64,000 bases of DNA from VXPQ01 sp965232485 (lineage in GTDB: Bacteria; Bacteroidota; Rhodothermia; Rhodothermales; VXPQ01): the NCBI GenBank assembly GCA_965232485.1, contig OZ246975.1, positions 2,232,001 to 2,296,000 of the forward strand, in the 5' to 3' direction. The notes beneath the pieces were generated by a model. That model was given only the letters and a program-made list of their open reading frames with translations. It made no database searches and had not been told where the DNA came from. The stretch's first letter is position 1; each line of letters opens with the position of its first letter. Below are positions 1-6,993 of this stretch, one piece after another. The position numbers were made by a program, and so were the translations under genes.

Positions 1-252
1 GGCCGTCTACGCACCTATGCCTCCCATGTGGATAAAATGGGTCGCGGTTTGCGGCAGGCCGTTGGCGCATACAACGACGGCGTAGGTTCCTTCCAGTCGC
101 GGGTACTGGTGCAGGCGCGCCTCTTTGAGGATCTCAGCGGCGCGGATGAGTCCGGGCAGATTGGCGAAGTCGTTCCGGTCGACGAGGCTGTGCGGCAGGT
201 GGAAGCGCTGGAACTATCGCTCGCGCCTGATGCTGAGAACGAAAGCGAATAG
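1..252 (+). CDS. rmuC: DNA recombination protein RmuC, C-terminal end (5' end outside window)
   Basis: The frame is open from base 1 and ends at the TAG before 253. The visible 83 residues match the RmuC tail: a helix of the form LRTYASHVDKMGRGLRQA followed by AYNDGVGSFQSRVLVQAR, equivalent to the E. coli segment that begins LYDKFVGFVADL and ends ...GRGNLLRQAERLRELG. RmuC is a coiled-coil/PD-(D/E)XK-fold protein thought to limit inversions at short inverted repeats. The catalytic-like core lies upstream of the window, so only the C-terminal helix is seen. The acidic tail (DAENESE) is ordinary. The stop codon is followed within 31 bases by the first 25-bp repeat of the restriction-modification island, so rmuC is the left chromosomal neighbour of that island. 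The assignment rests on a short fragment. Confidence 0.72.
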   Translation, partial: GRLRTYASHVDKMGRGLRQAVGAYNDGVGSFQSRVLVQARLFEDLSGADESGQIGEVVPVDEAVRQVEALELSLAPDAENESE

Positions 253-282
253 CGAGCTTTGGTTGCGGGGGACGAGGGGTGG

Positions 283-307
283 TTAGAAATGGTCCGGGAA
301 ATTCGGA
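283..307 (+). repeat. 25-bp direct repeat, left copy, flanking R-M system 1
   Basis: This 25-bp stretch (beginning TTAGAAATGGTCCGGG and ending TTCGGA) recurs without mismatch at 2498-2522 in the same orientation, 2215 bp away. Between the two copies lie exactly the first methyltransferase and endonuclease genes. The flanking bases on either side of the copies differ, so the identity stops sharply. The layout suits an integration or recombination footprint, but no integrase or transposase lies between the copies. Confidence 0.85.
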
Positions 308-310
308 CAA

Positions 311-1234
311 TCATCGCGGCGTGTCTGGTCGCGGCCATAGCGTGTGCACCAGCGCGTCAACGACCTCTCGCACGTTATCGATCTCTTGCTGCCGGATGGG
401 GGCCTTCTCCATGCGTTCTTCCAATCGGGCCAAGGCCGCATCAATGTGCGCCTCGTTTGCGGTTTCGGTGAATATCTTCAGGAAACTCCGCCAATGGCGA
501 GCCTCAATACCGGACAGGAGCTGGCTTCCTGCCCGATCCGTGAAGGCGTCCATGATCCCCGTTCGGGCGATTCGTCCGAAGTTACGCCCCGCGTCTTCCT
601 CGGCCTTGTCGGAAATTTCGTCCGTCTTCATGGGGTAGGGATGATCCACCGAGGACAGGATGACCCCGGCGGACTTCTTGTGACGCATCGCGAATTCCCA
701 ATGATGATTTCTGTACTCGGCCACGTACCGCGCCAGCTCAACGTAGGGCACGGTCAGTCGGGGCGCTCCAGAAATGACCTCGGACAGGCGCCACGGATAG
801 GCGACGAAAAGATCGGGATGGCCGCAAGCGGCAGGCGTCGCAAGGAAGCGGAAACTCGGCTCCTTTTCCTTGGCGAGCAGATACCAGCCCTTGAGCTCGA
901 TGCCGAGCAGGACGTCGGACGGATCGGCGGCGTTCTGAAGGCGCACATCGGGAAAGGTTTGCGGCTGGCGCACGAACGAATACATCGCATAGCGTTCGCC
1001 ACTATCCCAAAGCTGGCGTAGCGAGTTGAGCGTATCCACCACGCCTTCCTCTATCGCTGCCCCAAGAAGGGCGTTCAGATTGAAGAGGTCGGTCGCCTGA
1101 ATGCCCCGAATGACCACATTGGACCGAAAGTTGCCCGGTACGGCAAAGATCGCTTCGCGAACGCGCTCGTACAGTGCGTAATGCTCCCAGGCCGGATCGG
1201 GCGGTCGCCGAACAGGAGGCGATTTGGAAACCAT
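311..1234 (-). CDS. putative type II restriction endonuclease, PD-(D/E)XK type (R-M system 1)
   Basis: A 307-residue protein encoded 5 bp downstream of a DNA methyltransferase on the same strand, the usual arrangement of a type II R-M pair. It contains a plausible PD-(D/E)XK core: Pro95-Asp96 (FPDVRL), then Glu113-Leu-Lys115 in the strand VLLGIELKGW, followed by a helix-rich C-terminal half. It has no signal peptide or membrane segment. I do not recognise the specific family or recognition sequence; the restriction function is inferred from the ELK motif and the methylase partner. The gene ends 3 bp from the left 25-bp repeat, so the cassette boundary coincides with its stop codon. It could also be a type II enzyme of the kind annotated only as a restriction endonuclease in databases. 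Confidence 0.62.
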   Translation of the reverse strand: MVSKSPPVRRPPDPAWEHYALYERVREAIFAVPGNFRSNVVIRGIQATDLFNLNALLGAAIEEGVVDTLNSLRQLWDSGERYAMYSFVRQPQTFPDVRLQNAADPSDVLLGIELKGWYLLAKEKEPSFRFLATPAACGHPDLFVAYPWRLSEVISGAPRLTVPYVELARYVAEYRNHHWEFAMRHKKSAGVILSSVDHPYPMKTDEISDKAEEDAGRNFGRIARTGIMDAFTDRAGSQLLSGIEARHWRSFLKIFTETANEAHIDAALARLEERMEKAPIRQQEIDNVREVVDALVHTLWPRPDTPR

Positions 1235-1239
1235 AGTCT

Positions 1240-2412
1240 CTATATCAGGCGAAGTTGGTCGACGTTCTTAAGCCGATGGGCAGCGGCGGAAAAGTACTCT
1301 GGCAACAGTTCGGCGGCGAAACAGCGTCGGCTCAGATCGGCTGAGGTTACAGCGGCCGTGCATAGGCCACCGAAAGGCTCCCACACGATGTCCCCCGGGG
1401 CGGAAGATGCTTCGATAATTCGGCGAATCAGTCGCACGGGTTTTTGGTTGGCATGGATGAAGCCTCCTGATCCATTGGCGTGGCGAACCCTTTCCTTGCC
1501 ACGCACGGCTCCTTCGTTCCACACGTTTGTGACGCCGAGTTCGAGGTGAAATTTTGATCGCATGCGCGCCCATTCGCGAGCTGTGAGAGGGGCCTTCCCG
1601 TCCAGGGAAAAATAGGGACGCCCTTCCAAATGGCCATGCGCGTTGGCATAGTCCGCGAGACGTTGAAAGGCTTCCGGTGGAGGAAAGTACCACAAATGGT
1701 CCTGTGTGAGGTATTTTCGAGTTGCGGCGTTTCTGACGTCGCAGGCCTCGTTGGCCCGGTTGAGCGGAAGGCCGGCCCGCGTCCACTCCCAACGTAACCA
1801 CTTCTTCATTTCGACCTCGCGACCGGAGATCAGAAACCGCGGCGGTCGCACATACTGGATACATACCTCGGTGGTCACCGGAAATCGCCGCAGCGTTTTC
1901 GAATTCGTGTTGCCCGATACGTGTGCGATTCCCTTGTCCCAGACGTTGCAGCCAACGTACTCCCAGCCGAACTCGATGAACAGTGGATGGACCGTCGCCC
2001 ATCCGACCTCGGTGTTCCAGAACCAGAGTGTGGTTTCGCCTGTCGCAGCTTTCGACCAGGCTTGCACATGGGGACGATACCAATCGATCAGTCCATCAGA
2101 GGTGGGGGTGTCGCCAGGAAAGCCCGACACCCCGTACGCTCCATCGGACACGATGACGACCGGAGCGGGCCATTGATCGTACATCTCCAGCACATCTCCC
2201 AGGAACACCGTAACCCCGCGCCGCCGCACGGTTTGAAAGGTTCGCGACATTGGTCGGGATGCGCGATCGCTACCCGATTGTACGTTTAATCCGTTCTCTT
2301 GAGCGCGGAAGTTGTTTCCGGGAGCACGAACCGTTTCCGGATATTTTCGTGGTCCTGTCTTTTTCTTTTCCGGGCTTGTTTGCGCTTTTCGCTGAGGAGA
2401 AAGAATCATCAT
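1240..2412 (-). CDS. site-specific DNA methyltransferase, beta-class (R-M system 1)
   Basis: A 390-residue amino-methyltransferase. The catalytic motif IV near residues 89-94 reads SDGAYG, in place of the usual (D/N/S)PPY, and is followed by a conserved-looking VSGFPGD. The AdoMet-binding motif I is near the C-terminus (residues 343-353, WEPFGGLCTAA), so the order is IV, target-recognition region, then I, as in beta-class N6-adenine/N4-cytosine enzymes. HANQKPVRLIRRII, just before motif I, is motif X. The first ATG (2412) follows a purine-rich AGAGAG; a second in-frame ATG at 2250 begins just before the fold and may be the true start, because the first 54 residues are low-complexity and basic. 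It is co-transcribed with the endonuclease gene downstream. The Pro-Pro of motif IV is missing, so the base modified cannot be predicted. Confidence 0.8.
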   Translation of the reverse strand: MMILSPQRKAQTSPEKKKTGPRKYPETVRAPGNNFRAQENGLNVQSGSDRASRPMSRTFQTVRRRGVTVFLGDVLEMYDQWPAPVVIVSDGAYGVSGFPGDTPTSDGLIDWYRPHVQAWSKAATGETTLWFWNTEVGWATVHPLFIEFGWEYVGCNVWDKGIAHVSGNTNSKTLRRFPVTTEVCIQYVRPPRFLISGREVEMKKWLRWEWTRAGLPLNRANEACDVRNAATRKYLTQDHLWYFPPPEAFQRLADYANAHGHLEGRPYFSLDGKAPLTAREWARMRSKFHLELGVTNVWNEGAVRGKERVRHANGSGGFIHANQKPVRLIRRIIEASSAPGDIVWEPFGGLCTAAVTSADLSRRCFAAELLPEYFSAAAHRLKNVDQLRLI

Positions 2413-2497
2413 CTACTCTCTGGATTGTGATGCCTAACAGGTTGAAAATCAAGCGAGGCGGCATCGCTCGCGCCGTGCTTCAACGAGCAACCCACTC

Positions 2498-2522
2498 TTA
2501 GAAATGGTCCGGGAAATTCGGA
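2498..2522 (+). repeat. 25-bp direct repeat, right copy, flanking R-M system 1
   Basis: Perfect copy of 283-307. It lies in the 5' leader of the R-M system 1 transcript, between the predicted promoter (2577-2606, reading left) and the methyltransferase start. A diverged third relative is found at 4988-5010, where it carries the ribosome binding site of the second endonuclease gene. The repeat may therefore be derived from an old gene leader. Confidence 0.85.
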
Positions 2523-2576
2523 TCAAGCGCAGGGTTGCGGAATGCCTTGCCATCTTCGGCAGCGGCTTTCACCTGT

Positions 2577-2606
2577 AGTATACGTCGTCGGGCGTCAGGT
2601 TGTCAA
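2577..2606 (-). promoter_or_regulatory. sigma70-like promoter for R-M system 1
   Basis: Read on the minus strand, TTGACA (2606-2601), an 18-bp spacer and TATACT (2582-2577) form a near-consensus promoter firing leftward into the methyltransferase gene about 165 bp away. The spacer and -10 region share an exact 16-bp stretch (ACGCCCGACGACGTAT, minus strand) with the promoter of the second R-M endonuclease at 5084-5113. Other bases in the leaders also match, so both promoters descend from one sequence. Confidence 0.7.
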
Positions 2607-2955
2607 GACCCTGATGCGCGCGCGTAGCGGGTGCAGGCGGGCGCGAACCATACACCCTTCCCGCGCCCGACCCCTCCCATCCAGGCGCGGCAAAACGAGG
2701 GCCGGCGGGGCAACGTGCAAGGCAACATAATTTTTGGAAGGCGAAGGGTATAGGGGAAACACGAGTGTTTTCTGCGTGCGAGGCTGGCGATGAAGCGGGG
2801 GAGCGCTTTGCGGCCCTTCCCCGTTTACTTCCAATCGGATTTAGCCTATCCAAAGCCCCGGAATGGTAATGAACAGGATGGCAATGCCCGTCTGTTGCCG
2901 ATTTGTCCACATGTATCAAGCGACGGCTCGTTTGAACGCCTCCTTTGCCCGGACA
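2607..2955. other. gene-free stretch between the two R-M systems
   Basis: About 350 bases with no convincing gene. Short open frames exist on both strands but are Arg/Pro-rich, overlap each other and lack ribosome binding sites. Nothing else was recognised except a CCCGCGCCCGACCCC-type pyrimidine-rich patch near 2660-2690. Confidence 0.5.
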
Positions 2956-3013
2956 ACCGCAACCTTAATTATTTAAGTCTCGTTTTTTGAACCTAAATAA
3001 TTAAGGTTGCGGT
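2956..3013. repeat. long A+T-rich inverted repeat (20-bp arms, 18-nt loop)
   Basis: ACCGCAACCTTAATTATTTA at 2956-2975 is perfectly complementary in reverse to 2994-3013. The 18-nt loop contains a run of six T. The arms are far richer in A+T than the surroundings. It sits between the leftward promoter of R-M system 1 and the rightward methyltransferase of R-M system 2, so it could be a bidirectional terminator, an operator or a recombination site. No U-tract follows either arm directly, which weakens the terminator reading. Confidence 0.75.
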
Positions 3014-3249
3014 GGTTTTCCTGACAGGGCGTGTGGTCTTCTCCCAGAGGAAATTGCAGCGTATGCGCAGCGTTCCGCCCGTCAACTGCGCCCGCGCCAA
3101 ACGGGTCATTGTCCCGGGCGGCGGGACGCATTTTCACAGAGGCGCGGCGAAAATATCTGGGTCAGGGAGCGCGGTCTTCAATACATTCCTTACCGTGGAG
3201 CGGCATGCGGGCAGGCTGTGTTCGGCGTACTTTCAAGGGGGGGAATAAC

Positions 3250-4401
3250 ATGGAAACAATTTCAAGGCTGATATGCGGTTCTGCGCGGTCGATGGATCAG
3301 GTCCCGGATGCGTCGGTTGACCTGATCGTTACCTCGCCGCCATATCCGATGGTGGCCATGTGGGACGATATATTCGTTGCGCAGGACGGACGTATCGGCG
3401 ACCGGTTAGCGCAAGAGGAGGGGCGGGCCGCTTTCGACCTCATGCACCAACTTCTCGACACGGCCTGGGCGGAGTGCAGCCGGGTTCTGAAGCCGGGCGG
3501 CCTTGCCTGCATCAATATCGGCGACGCCACCCGGACCCTGAATGGCGATTTTCAGCTGTATTCCAATCACTCCCGAATACTGAGTTGCTTCCTAGATCGC
3601 GGATTTGCCGCGTTGCCCGACATACTCTGGCGCAAGCAAACCAACGCTCCAAACAAGTTCATGGGGTCCGGGATGTTGCCTGTGGGGGCGTACGTGACCT
3701 ACGAACACGAATACATTCTTGTCCTGCGCAAAGGCAAGCGCAGAAGGTTCGATACGGCGGCGGAGAAAGCCCGCCGTCGGGAAAGCGCTTTCTTTTGGGA
3801 GGAGCGCAACGTCTGGTTCTCCGACGTCTGGTTCGACGTCAAGGGAACCGCCCAGCGCCTGGCCGACAAGGCGACCCGGCAGCGCAGCGGAGCCTTCCCG
3901 TTCGAGCTGGCCTACCGGCTCATTTGCATGTTTTCCATCAAGGGAGATGTGGCGCTGGACCCGTTTGCAGGGACCGCGACCACGCTGGCGGCGGCGCTGG
4001 CGTCGGGGCGCAATTCCATTGGCGTCGAGATTGACGACACATTACTGCCTGTCGGGCAGAATTTTCTGGAGTCCGCGCCGCGGATCGCCGCCGAATACAA
4101 TCGTCGTCGGTTGGCGCAGCATGAAGACTGGGTTCGCCTGCGCGCGACAGAGCACGGCCCGCCAAAATATGCGAATCGCCATTACGGATTTCCGGTCATG
4201 ACCGCACAGGAGCAGGACCTGCTATTCAATGACATAACCGGCATAGACATTGCGCCCGAACCCGACGGCTTGACGGTCCGGGCGCAGTACGCGGCTGAGG
4301 TCCGACCCGGCGCGTTGTCCGGCATTCAGTTGGGCCATGGGCCTCGGGTAGTGCGTACGCTTCCAGTAAAGCAGACTGCGCAGGTGCAATTACCGTTTTA
4401 G
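3250..4401 (+). CDS. site-specific DNA methyltransferase, beta-class, SPPY type (R-M system 2)
   Basis: A 383-residue enzyme starting at the ATG after a strong AAGGGGGGG ribosome binding site; an upstream extension of the frame is not used. Motif IV is TSPPYPM at residues 28-34 and motif I is DVALDPFAGTATTL around residue 235, again the beta-class order. SPPY is typical of N4-cytosine methylases but is also found in some N6-adenine enzymes. Recognisable intervening parts are DILWRKQTNAPNKFMGSGM and YVTYEHEYILVL. It converges with the endonuclease gene, leaving only 4 bp between stops, and the pair forms a complete type II system. The C-terminal 90 residues (after GVEIDDTLL) are a family-variable extension. 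If the partner is MjaI-like, CTAG would be the expected target; this is inference only. Confidence 0.85.
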   Translation: METISRLICGSARSMDQVPDASVDLIVTSPPYPMVAMWDDIFVAQDGRIGDRLAQEEGRAAFDLMHQLLDTAWAECSRVLKPGGLACINIGDATRTLNGDFQLYSNHSRILSCFLDRGFAALPDILWRKQTNAPNKFMGSGMLPVGAYVTYEHEYILVLRKGKRRRFDTAAEKARRRESAFFWEERNVWFSDVWFDVKGTAQRLADKATRQRSGAFPFELAYRLICMFSIKGDVALDPFAGTATTLAAALASGRNSIGVEIDDTLLPVGQNFLESAPRIAAEYNRRRLAQHEDWVRLRATEHGPPKYANRHYGFPVMTAQEQDLLFNDITGIDIAPEPDGLTVRAQYAAEVRPGALSGIQLGHGPRVVRTLPVKQTAQVQLPF

Positions 4402-4405
4402 ACGG

Positions 4406-4987
4406 CTAAAAATCGAAAGATACAGTGAGCCCACTCTTTTTCTTTTCATAAAATATCAATTCGCCCTGTATTTCTTCGGGCAACATGTCCTTGATCGTAT
4501 ATGTTGCTGGCTTGATGGAAACCGCCGTTGCGCCGATGAAGCCGTCGATTCCTTGCGATTCCTGCGCGGGCGTTGCCATTCGGTAATCGGTCCCCTTGTA
4601 TTGGGCAACCCTTATTAGTATTGCCTCCTGAAAACACAGACCGATGAAGGTTTTTACCAGCACAAGGTCCTCAACCCATTCGCGCACCATGCTTTTGTCG
4701 ATCTGCTGTATAGCATCGCGCAAATTCTCCACCATTGCGTAGATTCGATCTGTTGCCTCATCTAGCGCTTCGGGTTTTTGGCTCCTGTACCAGGCATCCC
4801 ACTCTTCATATCTTTTCCCTCCGAACTCCTGAAACAACTCGGTCATCTGGCCGACAACCCGAGGGCGCGTGCCTTGAGCATTCTGATTGGCGAGGTTGAT
4901 AATCTGAGATGTATACTTGGGGAACGCGTGCTGTTTCTGCGACACAGCCTCGGCGAGTTCGGCGTTCTTAATTTTGAATTTGGGCAT
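4406..4987 (-). CDS. MjaI-like type II restriction endonuclease (R-M system 2)
   Basis: A 193-residue protein. I place the start at the internal ATG at 4987 (MPKFKIKNAEL), which has GGAG eight bases upstream; an earlier in-frame ATG at 5032 would read through the leader repeat. The C-terminal half carries ESQGIDGFIGATAVSIKP, a pattern I associate with the MjaI family (Asp of GIDG followed by a strand with S-I-K), which would supply the metal-binding acid and the catalytic lysine. The length is right for that family. It is convergent with the SPPY methyltransferase and has its own promoter (5084-5113), so the two enzymes are expressed from opposite ends. MjaI itself cuts CTAG; transfer of that specificity is not proven. 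Confidence 0.6.
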   Translation of the reverse strand: MPKFKIKNAELAEAVSQKQHAFPKYTSQIINLANQNAQGTRPRVVGQMTELFQEFGGKRYEEWDAWYRSQKPEALDEATDRIYAMVENLRDAIQQIDKSMVREWVEDLVLVKTFIGLCFQEAILIRVAQYKGTDYRMATPAQESQGIDGFIGATAVSIKPATYTIKDMLPEEIQGELIFYEKKKSGLTVSFDF

Positions 4988-5046
4988 CAGAAATGCTCCG
5001 GGGAATCCAGACAGTTTTCGGGCTTGTTTCAAGTGCAGGGTTGCGG
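4988..5046 (-). repeat. diverged copy of the R-M leader repeat
   Basis: Bases 4988-5010 resemble the 25-bp repeat (AGAAATG.TCCGGG.AAT.C shared), and 5029-5046 match 2523-2540 at 17 of 18 positions (TCAAGTGCAGGGTTGCGG). About 18 extra bases separate the two blocks here. In this copy the segment is functional: it supplies the ribosome binding site and 5' leader of the MjaI-like gene. Confidence 0.7.
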
Positions 5047-5083
5047 TGGATCACGCCGCCTTCCGTAAGCGGCGTTCGTTTAT

Positions 5084-5113
5084 AGAATACGTCGTCGGGC
5101 GTTCGGCTGTCAA
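5084..5113 (-). promoter_or_regulatory. sigma70-like promoter for the MjaI-like endonuclease
   Basis: On the minus strand TTGACA (5113-5108), an 18-bp spacer and TATTCT (5089-5084) precede the endonuclease start by about 95 bp. The spacer length and a 16-bp core are identical to the promoter at 2577-2606. Confidence 0.7.
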
Positions 5114-5231
5114 GGGCAAGGTTACGAAAAGCACGCCAATTAATGTCTGCAGCCCGCGCCAAACAGATAAAATTCTTGCTTTTTATTTCGTTAGTACATA
5201 TATTGAACATATATTTATTGGCCTTGCTCTC

Positions 5232-5271
5232 GCCGCCCGCTTGCCATCCCTGCCGCCCGCTTGCCATCCCT
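5232..5271. repeat. 20-bp tandem repeat, two units, pyrimidine-rich
   Basis: The unit GCCGCCCGCTTGCCATCCCT occurs at 5232-5251 and again at 5252-5271, followed by a degenerate third unit. It opens a strongly C+T-rich, G-poor 300-base stretch on the plus strand upstream of the radical SAM gene. Confidence 0.85.
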
Positions 5272-5370
5272 GCTACCCGCTGCCCTCCCGCTTCCTTCTC
5301 CGCCCCGCCCTCCCTGCGTTCCGTCCCTGTCGCCTTCCCGTTGCTTATTCCCACACGCTCCCCTGCCACC

Positions 5371-5500
5371 TTCCGCCGCCCGCCCCGCTGTCTGTCTTCC
5401 CCCACGTTTTACCCACCCCGAACTCTGCGTTCCGCCGCCCGCCCCGCTGCCTGTCTTCCCCCACGTTTTACCCACCCCGAACTCTGCGTTCCGCCGCCCG
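5371..5500. repeat. 59-bp tandem repeat, about 2.2 units
   Basis: Units start at 5371, 5430 and 5489, each beginning TTCCGCCGCCCGCC. The first two differ at one base (TGTCTG versus TGCCTG); the third breaks off after 14 bases. There is no spacer variation, so it is not a CRISPR. The array lies 50 bp upstream of the radical SAM start. No promoter was recognised inside it. Confidence 0.88.
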
Positions 5501-5549
5501 CCTTATAGCCTCCGCCGCCCCGCCTGCCCCCACGTCCTGCCGCCCCGCC

Positions 5550-6707
5550 ATGCCCATGCGCAAACGCCCGCCCCGCGCTTCGCCCCCGAAGCCGTCTCCT
5601 GATCTGCTTCCGGACCGTCCGACCGAGGGCGATCCAGCGTTCATAGAACTCCCCGTTCGGCAAGGTCGGGGCGCCCGCATCAATCCCTCGAATCGCTTCG
5701 AACGCCTGCACATCGAAGAGGACCCCGCCGCGCTGGACGAAGAGGAATTGCGCCAAACGCCCACGACCTATTACGTGGACGCCACGAAAACCCTGCTGGC
5801 CCGCAACGACAGCCCGGACATTGGCTTCGCCTACAGCCTCAACCCGTACCGGGGTTGCGAGCACGGGTGCGTGTATTGTTACGCCCGCCCGTCCCATGAA
5901 TACCTCGGCTTTTCGGCGGGCCTCGATTTCGAAACCCGCATCCTCGTCAAGGAGCGCGCGCCCGAATTGCTCGCGGAGACCTTCCAGAAGAAATCATGGA
6001 AGCCGCAAGTCGTGGCGTTGTCCGGCAATACGGACCCGTACCAGCCGCTCGAACGCCGCCTCGCCCTGACGCGCGGCTGCCTCGAAGTGTTTCTGCGGCA
6101 CCGCAACCCGGTGGGAATCATCACCAAGAATTACCTGGTGACCCGGGACATCGACCTGCTGGAAAAGATGGCGCGCTACAATCTGGTCCATGTCGTGCTG
6201 TCGATCACGACCTTGCGCGACGACCTCGTGACCACCATGGAGCCTCGCACGTCCCGCCCTGCCCGCCGGTTGAAAGCGATCGAAATGCTTGCGGCGCGAG
6301 GCATTTCTGTTTCCGTGAACGTTGCGCCCATCGTACCCGGCCTGACGGACGAGGAAATGCCGGCCATCCTGAAGGAGGCGGCGAGCCGGGGCGCTTCGGG
6401 CGCCGGATACACGATTCTTCGGCTGCCCGGCGCCGTGCAGGACATTTTTGTCGATTGGGCGCGCCGCGAATTTCCGGATCGCGCAAACAAAATCATCCGG
6501 CGGCTCGCCTCGCTGCGAGGCGGCGATCTCACGGACCATCGTTTCGGGAAGCGAATGCGCGGCGAAGGGGATTGGGCGGACCTGATCGCCCGCCTTTTTC
6601 GCATGGAGCGCAAACGATGGGGCTTGAACGCGCCCCGCCGCGCCCTCTCCACGCGGCATTTCCGGCGTCTGGCGAACGGGCAGCAGAGCCTGTTCGATGG
6701 GGAGTAA
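5550..6707 (+). CDS. PA0069-family radical SAM protein
   Basis: A 385-residue radical SAM enzyme. The cluster-binding motif is C103-EHG-C107-VY-C110, inside NPYRGCEHGCVYCYARPSHE, followed by LGFSAGLDFETRI and SGNTDPYQPLERRL, which are hallmarks of the PA0069/SplB-like family. A later motif, NVAPIVPGLTDEEMPAILKEA, belongs to the barrel. The substrate of this family is unknown. The start is placed at ATG 5550 (a second ATG lies at 5556) because the frame upstream runs through the pyrimidine-rich tandem repeats and encodes only low-complexity sequence. The N-terminal 30 residues are Pro/Arg-rich, as often seen in the family. It stands alone, right of the R-M island, and is probably the original neighbour of rmuC before the island arrived. 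Confidence 0.85.
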   Translation: MPMRKRPPRASPPKPSPDLLPDRPTEGDPAFIELPVRQGRGARINPSNRFERLHIEEDPAALDEEELRQTPTTYYVDATKTLLARNDSPDIGFAYSLNPYRGCEHGCVYCYARPSHEYLGFSAGLDFETRILVKERAPELLAETFQKKSWKPQVVALSGNTDPYQPLERRLALTRGCLEVFLRHRNPVGIITKNYLVTRDIDLLEKMARYNLVHVVLSITTLRDDLVTTMEPRTSRPARRLKAIEMLAARGISVSVNVAPIVPGLTDEEMPAILKEAASRGASGAGYTILRLPGAVQDIFVDWARREFPDRANKIIRRLASLRGGDLTDHRFGKRMRGEGDWADLIARLFRMERKRWGLNAPRRALSTRHFRRLANGQQSLFDGE

Positions 6708-6769
6708 ATGCCCGTTCGGGCAGACCTATACAACAGGGGGGGCAATAATCAAGCATAAAAAATGAATTT

Positions 6770-6808
6770 TTGATGAAGTGTTCGATGAATTTTGTTATAA
6801 TACGTTTG
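6770..6808 (+). promoter_or_regulatory. candidate promoter of the TonB receptor gene
   Basis: An A+T-rich patch contains TGTTATAAT (extended -10; TATAAT at 6796-6801) and, overlapping it, TACGTTTG at 6801-6808, which fits the Bacteroidota TAnnTTTG element. A TTGATG at 6770-6775 could serve as -35 at a rather long 20-bp spacing. It lies about 190 bp before the receptor start, and the rest of 6708-6993 holds no gene. Confidence 0.5.
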
Positions 6809-6993
6809 TAAGCATTAAAATGATGCTCATAAATGCGGCGCAGACCTTCCCTTGATACTGAAGGCGCGCGCATTGTACGGGAGGCCACGTGTCTTGGGAC
6901 CAGAAGCATGCCCAGGATGCTTGCGCAACGCTCCGACAGGAGAAACTTCCCCGCCATTTTCGCAAAATCCGTCCGGTTCAACGCATCAACGCA

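Noticed and set aside
2569..2919. Reverse-strand frame in the spacer between R-M systems
   Set aside because: Its start region is the conserved promoter-leader; composition is Arg/Pro-rich and there is no ribosome binding site.
4988..5032. Upstream start of the MjaI-like gene at 5032
   Set aside because: It would translate the shared R-M leader, whose copy at 2498 is noncoding; ATG 4987 has a proper GGAG site.
5371..5500. 59-bp repeat array considered as a CRISPR
   Set aside because: Units are joined head to tail with no variable spacers, so it is a simple tandem repeat.
6708..6721. Short palindrome TGCCCGTTCGGGCA after the radical SAM gene
   Set aside because: Six-bp arms with a 2-nt loop and no U-tract are too weak to call a terminator.
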